The translations under genes were made by a program, and so were the position numbers. Below are positions 11,561 through 26,320 of a stretch of 64,000 nucleotides of DNA, in pieces. The DNA comes from Melieria omissa (Eukaryota > Arthropoda > Insecta > Diptera > Ulidiidae): the NCBI GenBank assembly GCA_963971225.1, contig OZ020269.1:90416783-90480782 (forward strand), written 5' to 3'. The stretch's first letter is position 1. Every line of letters starts with the position of its first letter. The notes under the pieces were generated by a model. The model saw nothing but the letters and a program-made list of their open reading frames with translations. It made no database searches and was not told the origin of the DNA.

Positions 11561-13200
11561 AGAGTTTATACCGTTTGAGTCGTTATTGCTTTTTTATTTA
11601 TTGCTATCACTATTTGGTTTGTTGTTGGTATACTTGAGGTCGATTTAAAGTTGCTGTTATAAGTGTTAGTAGTACGAGTTGTTGTTGTTCGAATTGTTAC
11701 TGTCATTATTATCGTTGGTATTGATAAGTTGTTGTTGTTGTTATGGTTGCAGTCGTTGTTACATTATTAAAATTGTTGTAGCTGATAGAGTTGAAGAAGA
11801 AAACTAATGGGTAGAAGTTCTACTGTACTGAAGAAATTGTTGCTGTTTGAATTGTTATTGTAATTTTTTCTTGAGTTGTTATTATTTGAATAGCTGGATG
11901 CTTCTATTGTTTGAGTTCTTGTTATTCTCATTCTTCATTATTTTTCCTATTTAAATCGACTACTTAAGTTGTTGTTCTTATTTCTAGAATTTTGTACGAT
12001 TTAAGGATTTAGGTTCCTATCTGCTTTGAAGCTGAACCATAACCATCAAAAAGTCAAATTACTTTATTGACTTAATTCGACGTTCCTTTCACCACTAGAA
12101 AGAGACTCACAATAGGCCTTGACACACCTTGAACACTGTTCGATACCTAAACTAATCTATTCTCATAAGATTTGTTGTTTCCTTTCTTTCATTATTGCTA
12201 TTGAACTAAACACTAAAACATTTGCTTTGTTCTTATTTTCTTAATGCCATTTGCCATTTTCCTATTCTTATTGTATTTGTTGTTGTTGTTCATTTCTTAG
12301 CTATTTGTGTGGCTATTCCATTGTTTTGTATTTGTGACTATTTTTATAAATTGCAATGTTTTTGCCTGTAATGTCGTTTTGTAGGCTTGTCTTTTTTTGC
12401 TACTTTGTTCATGTTCACAGGGCAAACTTTGTGCTTAGAAACTTTTCTATATTATCGCTTACACTTTTAACTTGTTTTATTTTTGGTCTTTTTGTTTTGA
12501 TTTTTGTTTCACTTATTTGATTCAATTTAATGGTCACTTTTGTGCACAGTTTTAGTAACTTGTGGGCATTAGTAGACCATTCTAGTTGTTGTTGTTTTTG
12601 TTATTATTGTTGCTGCCTAATACACCGCTATAATGTATGTAATTTGTGGTGAGTGGTCGTAGAGCGGTAAAATAATCATCAGTCATTTCTTTCGGCTTAC
12701 GTTTCGATTTTTTTTGTGCATCTCGGTCTCGTCCTCGTTTTGGAGCTCATTCGGCGGAAAATTCATACAAATCATTATGTTGCGGGCGATTATCATGCAC
12801 ACGCACACATACATACAAACGTACTGGTCGTTGTGTGTTTGATTGTGTTTCTACTTATTTGCAATCAATCATTTTCACGCATTTTCATTTTTATTGAGTT
12901 AGCTAGCGGACACAACCAAAAACCAACAAACCGATAATGAGCGAGGATTTGCCAGCAAATGACACAAAATGGCTGCGGGCTGTGCGTTTGTTGTGTGTTT
13001 TTGTGAAAAGGGACTTGAAAAAACAAACATCGACGCAAAAATTGGTGCTTGCCCTTTTGTTGTAGCAATGGCAGTGAATAAATATGAATAATTTGCAGGT
13101 TTGAAAATAATAGCAGACATTTTGAAAGTTTGTTGTGTGAAACTGTGAAAATCGTTGACAACCTTTTTATTCTGGAACCATAATGGAATTGACAAAATCC
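11561..13200. other. Non-coding T-rich stretch
   Basis: I see no gene. GTT-type repeats occur at about 11680-11760, 12275-12295 and 12585-12620. The frames of 98 codons on the minus strand at 12865-13195 have no recognisable domain. Confidence 0.5.
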
Positions 13201-13439
13201 ATGAAACTACAATGGAACCAGTAGAAATTGTGGATCTGTATTTGAATTGATCGGAGCTCTTTTTAGGCTCAACGATATAGGATCAATAGACCCAAAAGAT
13301 TTGGACCCAATAGAATAAGCAAAGTCGAGGCTCCTAGAGAGAACTATTGCGGCCGTCTACGTATAACCAAGTAACGTGTTGTTAAGGTCAGTTAGTCAAT
13401 GTAAATAAGAATGGATCGATTCATAAGCAAAATCATCGA

Positions 13440-14600
13440 AGTATTAAATTTTGTATAACCTAAATTAATAAAGTTAGAAGGATGAATTTCAAGGAAGTTA
13501 GTTCTTAGTCCTTAAGATATATTCAAAAACAAAAACCCTTGGAAATTTGCAAGGATATTCAAGGATAACGTTTTGAAAGGACATTTTCAAGACCTTTTCG
13601 TCCCTTTGCACCAAAACATTAAATTTTCTAAGATTCTAAGGATTTTTCTCTTTCATTTGGTACCCATATTATTATTCTACAATGCACTCATTTTTTAAAA
13701 TAAAAAATAAACATGTCTTTAAATTTTCAAAGTCCTTTTAAAAAAAATCCTGACGTCGGAGAGAAAAACTAAAAACGCAGTTTTATTACATTTGGCCTCT
13801 AGTTTTGCGAGTATATCAATATTTTGTGAGTAAAGTTTGTTGTTGCACAGTGATATATAATAGTTGAACTAACTAGAAGTCTGAACTTGTTCGGTACAAC
13901 CAGTTACGGTAGGAAAAACCTTGGAGTTGATTACAAAATAGGTCTTTCATTAGATTCACATTGGCAATCTAGGGATTAGTAGCACTTTAGGTATACAGTA
14001 TTGAGATCCACTACCAGTTTTGACTTGAATTGGAATAAACTGAAATGAAAATTGTATTAAAATCCAATTGGATGCACTTTTGAACCAATCAGAGACTTGG
14101 ACTCGAATTGGACTTAAAAATGTTAAAGTTGTTAAGTATCTTAAAACCCAAAATCTCCTTGATCACGTGTCAAAATTTCAATGTTCTCGGTGCAGTGATT
14201 ATGTATCTTTTTATTATTTGAAATACTGATACTCAAATAAATTAGAAATTTCTGTACTTCATTAGAATTGCAGCTTCCGTCTTTTTTAATAACTTTCGAA
14301 CCAATAAAGTTAGAGTAATGAAATTTTGACACCTGATTAAGAAGATTTTGGGTTTTAACAAGCTTGATTTTCAAGAAAATTCTATGTAAATTTTCAACGA
14401 TATAAAGGATTACAATTTTCAAAGGACCTTTTTCATATAATTTTTTTTACAAAAAGATAAAAAAAAAATTTTATTTAATTTCTTGAGCCTTTCTTCTTTC
14501 ATTTGATATACATATCGCTATATTCTACGGAGGTTAAGTATTTTTTATATCTTTTTTATATTATTATCCCCTTCAAAATTTGTAAGTCCTCCTTAAAGGA
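13440..14600. repeat. Pair of diverged dispersed-repeat copies
   Basis: Segments about 13440-13760 and 14290-14600 share an ordered set of phrases: ataaagttagaaggatgaa, a stretch with ttcaaaggac, then ctttcatttgatacccatat and tattctac. They are strongly diverged and about 850 bp apart in the same orientation. The type of element is not recognised. Confidence 0.4.
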
Positions 14601-14727
14601 CAAAAAACGTAGAAATAAAAAACTGAGAAAACTGAAAAAACTTTTTAATATTTGTTGTACGGTGTATTGAATAGATTTCTAAAACCCAGAATAGATCGAT
14701 TTGGTCGTAGCGAATCGATATCCAGCG

Positions 14728-14930
14728 GTTACACTAACTTGGTCATGTTTCGCGTATGGACAATGAAACTTCCACAAAAAAGGTATTCAAAGTGGTAGTT
14801 GGAGATCAAAAAGGGGACCGTGTTTTTGGTGATAGGACCAAGTTGGCGAACTTCTTATCATCCAACTGGAACAGACACGCACCAAACAGAGGCGCCTGAA
14901 AAGAACTTTAGTTGCAGATCGTAACCCAGT
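14728..14930 (+). mobile_element. Decayed LINE reverse transcriptase C-terminus
   Basis: Plus-strand translation gives LGHVSRMDNETSTKKVFKVV, then GDQKGDRVFGDRTKLA and SSNWNRHAPNRGA before a stop. This follows the common LINE C-terminal pattern: a LGHV-RM motif, a GRP/RW-like region (here degraded to GDRVFGDRTK), W and a final DR-like motif. Stops follow immediately. It lies just downstream of the Mmp2 exon at 15479 in the gene's orientation and is antisense to the gene. Confidence 0.6.
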
Positions 14931-15416
14931 GATGGGTTGTAATGGCCAGAGAAGTAAGTAAGAATGGATAGATTCACAAGCTAATGATCAGTGGTGGACA
15001 CAGGCTTAAATTTGGGGGGGAGGTGGGTTTGCCTACAACTTTTGAGCCGACTACTATTTGAAACCATATTTTGTCCCAGCAATTTTTCGGTTTGGAGGAC
15101 GGGCTGGCAGCCCCAAAAACCCCTGTGTGCCCTGCTGATGACATTATGTTTTGTTTACTTTAAATTTATTAGATTTTTAAACTTAGAGAGAAATGTTTAC
15201 ATGACTTGTCTTTTATATAATTTCATTAAATTCTTTGACTGTTATCTCAAAATCTATTAATTCTGAATTGATATGTTAAATAAATAAGCACAAAGTAATC
15301 TTGCGACACTCTGTTATTTTTGTTTTGAAGAAATTTTTGTGCTGCTTTGTGTTGTTTTCGCTGTTCGCTTGCTTAGTTTAATTTCCTTTTTTGTGAGTTT
15401 TTCTTTTTGCCGTTTA

Positions 15417-18829
<3,413 letters not shown>

Positions 18830-18970
18830 CGGGCAAACAGAACCTGTATATCCGCCTGATCGCTGTATACCTCGCGAAATGTCAGTTTCGAGCTGCGCTC
18901 CCAAACGCTCAACGCTTGCGTCAGCACACGACGCACCTGGCCGGCATCTGCCATCGTTTGATTCACCAAA
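18830..18970 (-). CDS. Mmp2: Matrix metalloproteinase (Mmp2-like) internal exon, N-terminal part of catalytic domain
   Basis: Matrix metalloproteinases are secreted or membrane-anchored zinc endopeptidases that cut extracellular matrix; Mmp2 is one of the two fly family members. On the minus strand a 3' splice site (cttgcag, AG at 18972-18971) precedes this 141-bp exon, and a 5' splice site (gtaagt from 18829) follows it. The reading frame is open: one base completing a codon, 46 codons, then CG as the first two bases of an Arg codon. The peptide has the typical start of the catalytic domain, including QVRRVLTQALSVWERSSKLT and FREVYSDQADIQVLFA. The split Arg codon is completed by the next exon at 15621, giving the family sequence FARGDHGDGY. 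The match to Mmp2 rather than Mmp1 rests on the SKLTFRE and SDQADIQ wording, from family knowledge without a search. The upstream exon was not found. Confidence 0.9.
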
Positions 18971-18974
18971 CTGC

Positions 18975-19320
18975 AAGTAGAGAAAATAACAGAAAAACGT
19001 TTAGTATGCGTTGATATGTGTGTGTGGTTGTTTGTGGGTGGGTGGATGGTGAGTTGATTATAAAATTGTGCATTTCATTAGTTTAATAGTTGGTTGATAT
19101 AAAGTGCAGCTGCAGGCTTCTCAAGTTGATTGCAAAATCTCGCTGAAGTGGAATTTATTGCCAGATTTTTGCGAGCTTATAACTATGTGAAGTTTTGCTT
19201 TGATGTAATCAATAACACTATTTGGTATATGAGAGAATTTGAAGTAGATCTAACTTTAGAAAAATATAAATTTATTAATAGAGTTACTCATATGTTCCGT
19301 ATGTGAGTAAAACTGTTAGG
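18975..19320. other. Intron flank upstream of the Mmp2 exon; no feature seen
   Basis: AT-rich sequence between the exon's 3' splice site and the first repeat unit at about 19320. I see no feature beyond a short GT tract. Confidence 0.6.
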
Positions 19321-21510
19321 ATTTTAGTACTTTTGAGGGTTTTGTTGGCATTTTTCTTATAAAAATACCACAGGCAAGAGGGTTATGTATTCGAGTCCGA
19401 ACTGAAATTTGTACGTTAACTGAAACAAATAAAAAAATAGTAAAATCAATGTTACTCATACGCCCCATACAGTTTGAAAAAAAACAGTTCGATTGAGCAG
19501 TTTTTACGATTCGATTGATTCGATTGACATTGTTTCATTTCATTGAAACCAATTTCAAAATATGGAAATACATGTTACTCATACGCCCCATACAATTCGA
19601 AACAAAACAGTTCGATTGAGCAATTTTTACGATTTGGTTGACATTGTTTCATTTGGAATTTCTCTCATTGTAAAACAGATCACAAATCTATATTGTGTTC
19701 AAATCGGGATACAAATTTAGTTTTTAATCAAATTAGGATTACAAATTTTAAGTAAATGTTACCCATACGCTTTGTACACCACCAACTTTTTTTAAATTTT
19801 ATAGTTATGACAGTTTTTTTTTTAGTATAAAGGATCACATGTTAGAGGGTCATGAGTTCGATTACCAACTAAAATTTGTTTGTTTATTGAAACAAAGTAA
19901 AAATGTGAAGATAAATGTTACTCATACGCCCCAAAAAGTTCAAAAAACAGTTTGATTGAGCAGTTTTTACGATACGGTTGGCACTGTTTCATTTGGAATT
20001 TCTCTTATAGTAGATCACAAATCAGAGGGTCTTGTGTTCAAATCGGGTACAAAATTCAGCGTTCAATCAACGCCTTGTACACTATCAACATATTTAAAAT
20101 TTTGTAGTTTTTACGGTTTTTTTAGTATGAAGGACCACAGGTCAGAGGGTCATGTGTTCAAATCCCAACTGAAATTTGTTTGTTAGTTAAAGCAAATTAA
20201 AAATATGAAAAAAATTAATCCTACGCCCCATATAGTTCGAAAAAAAAACAGATTGAGCAGTTTTTACGATTCGGTTGACATTGTTTCAATTTAAATTTCT
20301 CTCATAGTAGAATAACTAAGAGGGTCTTGTGTTCGAATCGCGAATAAAATTAGATTTTAAATCAAATAAGATTAAACATTTAAAGTAAATGTTACTTATA
20401 CGCCTTGTAGACTACTAATATTTGTAGACCTTTGTAAATGTGTCGGTTTTGTTGACATTATTAGATTGGCATTTTTCTCATAGCATAAAAGACCACAAGC
20501 TAAAGAGTCTTGTATTCGAATCCCAAATGATACTTGTTTGTTAATTAAAACAAAATACAAATTAAATTGTAATGTGACTCATACGCCCATAAAGTTACAA
20601 CAAAAGTTTGACTTGAAGCTGTTTTTACGAATTGGTTGACATTGTTTTATGTGGTAGATTTCTTACAGTAAAATAGATCAGAAGTCAGATGGTCAGAGGG
20701 GACAGTTCGACTTTAAGCAGTTTTTACGATTTGGTTGACATTGTTTTATGTGGAAGTTTTCTTACAGTAAAGTAGATCAGAAGTCAGAGGGTTTTGTGTT
20801 CGAATTACGACTAACATTCAGTTTGTATTAAAATGAAAATAGAACATTTGAAGTAAATGTTACTCATACGCCTTGAACACCACCAAAATTGATAGCATTT
20901 TGAAGTTCTGATGGTTGTGTCGACATTGTTGAGTGTGGAATCTCTCTTGCAGTCAAATAACAACTCAAAAACATCTTAAATTAACATTAAAAAATTAAAT
21001 AAGGTGTTGCATAACTAAAACTGATTGATTTTGTGCAATTTAATTTAAATTTAAATTTAAAAAATTTTATTTTTTTATGGCTTTGTTTGATATAGCATTT
21101 CTCCTAAAGTAAAATAGATCATAAGTCAGAGGGGTCTTATGTCCGAATTGCGACCAAAATTCATTTATGAGATTAACAAACATTACAAATTATAATTAAA
21201 TGTTGCTCATACGCCCCATAGACTAAGAATATTAGCAAATTTGTTGTAGTTTTGAGGGTTGTTTGTTGAAAATTGATTGATTGATTGATTGCTGAATTGT
21301 CCTGTAGTCTATTGCACTGCAATAGATTGCAAATCAGGGGACCATGTGTTCAAATCTCGAGTCAAATAAATTTTTTTTACTGTTGCGAGTGTTTGAAGCG
21401 CGTAGGAACTTAGAAGTTATTGTCCATTGTTCTCTTTTCAAAGTAATTTATTAATATAATAAAATTAAAAAAAAATTAAAATTAGGTGTTACTCATACGC
21501 CCCATACATC
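19320..21510. repeat. Degenerate tandem array, unit with CTCATACGCC motif and tRNA T-arm-like segment
   Basis: Repeated units of variable length (about 120-300 bp) contain, in order: tgttactcatacgcccca; cagtttttacgattcggttg; cattgtttcatttggaatttc; a segment like agatcacaagtcagagggtc; and ttgtgttcgaatcgcga. The last resembles a tRNA T arm: in the copy near 20321-20341, TTGTG and CGCGA can pair (with G-U) around a 7-base TTCGAAT loop. Similar T-arm-like copies occur near 19381, 19695, 19850, 20025, 20140, 20510, 20790, 21140 and 21345. Exact CTCATACGCC copies lie at 19455, 19578, 19921, 20578, 20863, 21206 and 21492. No coding frame. Confidence 0.75.
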
Positions 21511-22240
21511 ACCAAAAATGTTTGATTTTGCGCAGTTCCATAAATATGTTGCAAATCGCACAATTTCACAAAACTGAACTGCGGTTTACTGACATGACTT
21601 CACATGACATTTGGCATCATATGACAATTTTTGATTTACGAAATGATAAAGCAGAACGAAATCTAAAGAAAATGTAGCACACCTCATCACGTTTTCATTT
21701 CGAGATTCATAATAATAAAAATAATTTGCAGTACATGCTCGGTGCATTTTGAATTTAAGGCTAACAGGCTTTTTGATTTGAAGTCCTTATTCTGACTGTT
21801 TATATACAATTTAGTTGAATTAAATTTTATAATTATTTTATTTATTTTTATCTTAAAATGTTTAAAAAATTGTTCATTCCAAGTCTCATCTTCAAATAAT
21901 TTGCAGTACATGCTTGTAATTTTAAGTCCTTTTTTTGGCTGTGTTGTAAAAAATTCTGTTAAATATAATTTTCATCATCATTCATCTCTGTTCATAACTT
22001 TTTACTCAAACTTAATGATCACTTTGCCAGTTAGTCAGTTTTATTTAATTTAATTAAAGCTTAAACCATCAATAAACTTCATCATTCATTGTTTTTTACA
22101 ACAGCTGCAAATTTGGTTAAATTAAATTGTGTTGATTTTGTGTGAGATATTTACATAGAGCTGACAATATATACGACGAACAAATACTCGTTGTAATGCA
22201 TCGCATTTATCATTAATCAAATTATTTTCGTTGTCCGACA
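21511..22240. other. AT-rich stretch; nothing recognised
   Basis: Two diverged copies of a segment with ataatttgcagtacatgct occur at about 21721-21740 and 21895-21915, roughly 175 bp apart. I see no gene. Confidence 0.4.
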
Positions 22241-23560
22241 CCGATGTGTCATTTGGCGGCGACAACTGGCCGCATCGGTGCTTTGCTTGTTAGCGCAAAA
22301 CGTTTATGCATTTCTACTTTTATATTTATTCGTTGTCGTTGTCGTTGTCTGTGTGTGCCAGTGTATTTGTGTAGCTCTACACAAGCACATGCAAGTGTGT
22401 ATGTATGTGTGTGCATGGGCGATTGTTTGTTTATTTGTTCGTTTGCTTTGTCCGTTTGTTTGGCCGTTTGTCCAGTTGGTTTGCTTATTTGTGCTCCGTT
22501 AGAGTTGCCAACGTGCTCGTCATTATCGTCGCCATCATCACCGCTGGCGTCAGCGGCTGCAGCTGGCCACTGTTGTCACGGCGCTTGCTGTGGGGCCGTG
22601 ATGTGTCGTCTACACACACACCCCCACACATTTCGGGCCGGAGCAAGCACGTCATTTGGGGCGCTGCAGTTCGTCGAGCTGCAGTTCATTTCATTTCGAA
22701 CGTGCTCAATTGCGCCGTCATTTGTTTGCTTGTTTGCGCAATTCATGCATTTATCCCTCGGCCCGTCGCTCGTCGCCTGCAACTAACTATGACCGACGGC
22801 AACGAATTGCTCTGCTGTTGCTGTCTCTCTGGGCGCACCTCGGCGCTTATACAAATCGCAAATTAACTGCGCCCGTACGGCGGCCGCTGCTGCATTTTGT
22901 GACAACTTCATTTCGTTCGTTGTAAGGATTTAATTTGGTATACCCAACAGATCCCCAGCCAGCAGCGCTGAGGCACGTTTTGCCTGCCAGCGCTGGCCAC
23001 GTCACCATTGGCTGCCGTCGCTACACATTGCGCACAGCTCAGCTCAGCTCGACGCCACACGGCTCTCCTGAGCTGTGCAGTGCTGTGTACATTTCGACTG
23101 TTGCTCAAACGTGTTCCCTTTCGGCCGGCGCTTGTGTAATCATGTTCTATGGGCCCGTGTTCGTGTTATTGTGTCGTTTGTGTTGGCGTCGGTGTGCTGA
23201 GCATTTAAATTATTATGAGCTCACTGCACTGTCGGCTTGCAAACATTTCAAACTGCAATGCAAAAGCACTGCGGCTCCCTAACTACCCGACGGCGATTCG
23301 TGTGTATTTGCCTTCGAGCTCTTGCAATTTGTGCCGCATTTTCGGCATTATTTATGTAGTCCTTTCATGTTATTTGTGTTTGTGTCATTGTTTTCAAAAT
23401 GTTTTTGTTGTTGTTCTTGTTGTTGTGTGGTCTTTTACTTTCATTTCATGTATTTTTAAGTTTCGTTTTAATTTAATGCGAAAAGCTGTGCGCTGTCACT
23501 TGAAGTGTATGCGAAGTGCGGCTCTGTTTGTGACAGTCTGATTGCCAGCTGATTTACACA
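22240..23560. other. GC-richer block of about 1.3 kb, function unknown
   Basis: This block is clearly richer in G+C than the flanks and holds overlapping plus-strand frames of 180 (22244-22786), 153 (22405-22866) and 115 codons (22935-23282). Their residues are dominated by Cys, Val, Leu and Ser from GT/TTG-rich DNA. I see no domain, no clear splice-site arrangement and no similarity to the metalloproteinase. It could be regulatory DNA within the intron or an unrecognised exon. I do not call a gene. Confidence 0.35.
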
Positions 23561-23759
23561 GTGCGACGATGGACTGTCGGCCTTGGGCAATGATACTTGA
23601 CAGCGTGATCCTTTGAAGAGGCAAATGGGAGCTGGCCGTTCAGACACGTATTAAATCTTATATGCGAATTAAATGGACTGAAATAAGATTTTAAGCAATA
23701 TTTTTTAAATCTAATGGTTGAGTGATTGAGTCTACTTGGGTTGTGGATAATAGTGCAAA

Positions 23760-24720
23760 AATAGTAAGGTTTTTATATTTGTTTGAACTGTGTGCAAAAA
23801 GTTACTCATACGCACTGAGAAGCACATAAAACCAATGAAGTTTGTAAGGTTGTGAATGATTTTATAACAAGAAGTTGTGTGAAAACGTTGCGTTAGTAAC
23901 ATTTGAAAGCATCAAATTAGTTAAATTTAGTGTTGTCTGCGGTCGAAGATGGTTTTAATTAAGTTTTGTAATTAATGTCACTCATACGTCTCGTAAAATG
24001 TATCTTTATAGGCTTTTCTAAATAATATGAACACGAAAAATATGGAAATAGAAAGATTTTACTTATAAAAGCAATGAAGATTGTAAGGTTGTGAATGATT
24101 CTATGACAAGAAATTGTGTGAAAACGTTACGTAAGTAACATGTGAAAGCATCAAGTGAGTTAAATTAAGTGTTGTCTGCAGTTTGAGCTGATTTTAAATA
24201 AGTTTAATAACAAATATCACTCATACGCCCCATACAATTTATCATTTCAGGGTTTTCTAAGTAATATGAACAGCAAAAATATGGAAAAAGAGAGATTGTA
24301 CATATAAAACCAGCGGAGTTTGTAAGGTTGTGAATGGTTTTATAACAAGAAGTTGGATGAAAAGTTTCGTAATATATGAAAGTATAAAATGAGCTAAATA
24401 AAGTGTTGTCTGCAGTTGAAGCTGATTTTAAATAAGTAGCTGGAGTCTTCAGCTTTCATAAATGGGATCAATCTCCGTTACTTGTTGCACCTTTTTCTCC
24501 CCTAGACCTATTCCTCCTACCTTTCTTCCTACCTGCTTCTTCTCCTGGAGATATTCCCACCCTTTTTTCCTACCTATTACCCTACGACAGTAATACTTGC
24601 AAATTTTTAAATAAGTTTAATAACTAATATCACTCCTACGCCCCATAAAATTTATCATTTCAGGACTTTATAAAAATATGAACAGCAAAAATATGAAAAA
24701 AGAGAGTGTAGCAGTCTGTG
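23760..24720. repeat. Tandem array with about 240-bp units, each with a CTCATACG-type motif
   Basis: The phrase like cataaaaccaatgaagtttg starts near 23824, 24061 and 24301, a step of about 237-240 bp. Units also contain aaggttgtgaatgatt, agtgttgtctgcagtt and atgaacagcaaaaatatgg. The motif copies in it are 23805 (ctcatacgca), 23981 (ctcatacgtc), 24220 (exact) and about 24633 (ctcctacgcc). Unit sequence outside the motif differs from the block at 19.3-21.5 kb. Confidence 0.8.
24437..24604. mobile_element. 168-bp insertion with 11-bp direct flanks
   Basis: Within the about 240-bp array the normal junction ttttaaataagtttaataac is split. One copy of ttttaaataag lies at 24426-24436 and another at 24605-24615, with foreign pyrimidine-rich sequence between. 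An 11-bp flanking duplication fits a small retroposed insertion. I do not recognise the inserted sequence and it has no clear poly-A or tRNA-like part. Confidence 0.6.
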
Positions 24721-26320
24721 ATGAGATTTTAACATAAGTAGACAACATGTGCTGCAGAAAATGTCAAAGGAAGTGAAGTTTTAGTCAATTACAGCTACAA
24801 ATGTACAAGAAAGTGTCAATGCTCACGTATATTTAAGATTTATAAGAGTCAAGACTACTTAATTGCCACGTTTCCCAAAGTGATGACAAGTTTTAAATGC
24901 GTTTTCTAATAAATACGAAGAAATAAACAAAATAGAAAATAAAGAGAAATAAAATAAAAATATGAAAAAAGATTGTAATGCAATTTTTAGTAGACAACAT
25001 GTGCTGTAGTAAACGTCAAACTTAAGTGAAGTTTTAGTAAGTTCCAGATACAATACAAATACAAATATCTAAGAAAGTGTCTATGCTCATGTATGTACAT
25101 TTATATACTATTTGTAAGGGTCAAGTTAATTGACATGTTTCTTAAAGTTAATAGGAGTTTTGAGTGAGTTTTCTTATGAATATCACTCATGCGCCCCGTA
25201 ATATTGAACACTTTGGGCTTCTTAATTAAAATTAGAGCTTTTATAGCATATTTCAATACCTAATATTCCAATATCAATTTAATCTCAGCTCATTTGCTAC
25301 GCTATGCGTTGAATAAAAGCAAAGTTTCTATGATTTTATTATGTAATAATTGAAAGAATACGAATTAAATCATAAATGAATTTAAAAAAATTAAGTTTAG
25401 TTTATTGTTATATATGGAATAAAGTTTATTTTATTATAAAGCTCTTTTAAAAGTTAAAAGTTCTTATAAAGTTAATTTTCTTGATATGTCTGAAGAACAT
25501 TGCACTGACTTTCACTGAGTGTAGTAACTAATATCAATCATACGCCCCGAAAGGGACCATAATTGTATTCTTCTTTAACAAGTATTGACAGTAAAAACAT
25601 TGAAATAATCTTTTGACCAGCTTTTGCAGTGATTTTTCCAATATAATTACTCATACGCCCAGTAAAACACTATAAATCATTAAACATTTCTTATGTTTTT
25701 TACTATAAAGTGCATAAAAATGTATATTGAATGCAAGTATTGCCAGTAAGAATGTTGAAATAATCTTTTGAGCAGCTCTTGGAGGAATTTGTTTGACGTT
25801 TGCTTAAAGTTGGTGATTCTAGCTACATTTTAAGACCATTGCAACCCTATGACATTACCTTACTGAGGTATTTAATTGATTGTATAGAAGCAGCCATGTA
25901 GACAAAGTCAACTTTTTACATCGAGATGTTTCCGCATTTTTACGGAAAATAGGAAGTTTGACCTCATTGCAGTAACCTCGATACTAGTTATTTCCACCCA
26001 ACTCCAACTCAACTCCAACTCTTCAATATTATTACTCATACGCCTAGTAAAACTCTCAGAATCGTAAATGTTTAAACGATTTTGGGCTAGAAAGCTTTCT
26101 ACTTTCTACTTTCTCCAACTCCAACTCAACTCCAAGTCTTCAATATTATTACTTATACGCATAGTAAAACTCTCAGAATCGTAAATGTTTCAACAATTTT
26201 GCGCTAGAAAAGGCCTTTAGTTCGGACACAAAGTCAACAGCAGCACTAGATTACCTAACTAAGTAATATTTTTGCCCTAATTTTGGTCCACGTTTCATAA
26301 TTAGTATCACTCATACGCAC
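24721..26320. repeat. Degenerate repeats with scattered CTCATACGCC motifs
   Basis: The motif copies are 25186 (ctcatgcgcc), 25537 (atcatacgcc), 25650 (exact), 26035 (exact), about 26152 (cttatacgca) and 26310 (ctcatacgca). A clear local duplication of about 117 bp spans 25996-26220, with both copies containing caactccaactcaactcc and aaaactctcagaatcgtaaa. No coding frame. Confidence 0.65.

Noticed and set aside
22244..22786. 180-codon plus-strand frame
   Set aside because: Composition follows GT/TTG-rich DNA, no domain, no splice context and overlapping frames of similar length in the same place.
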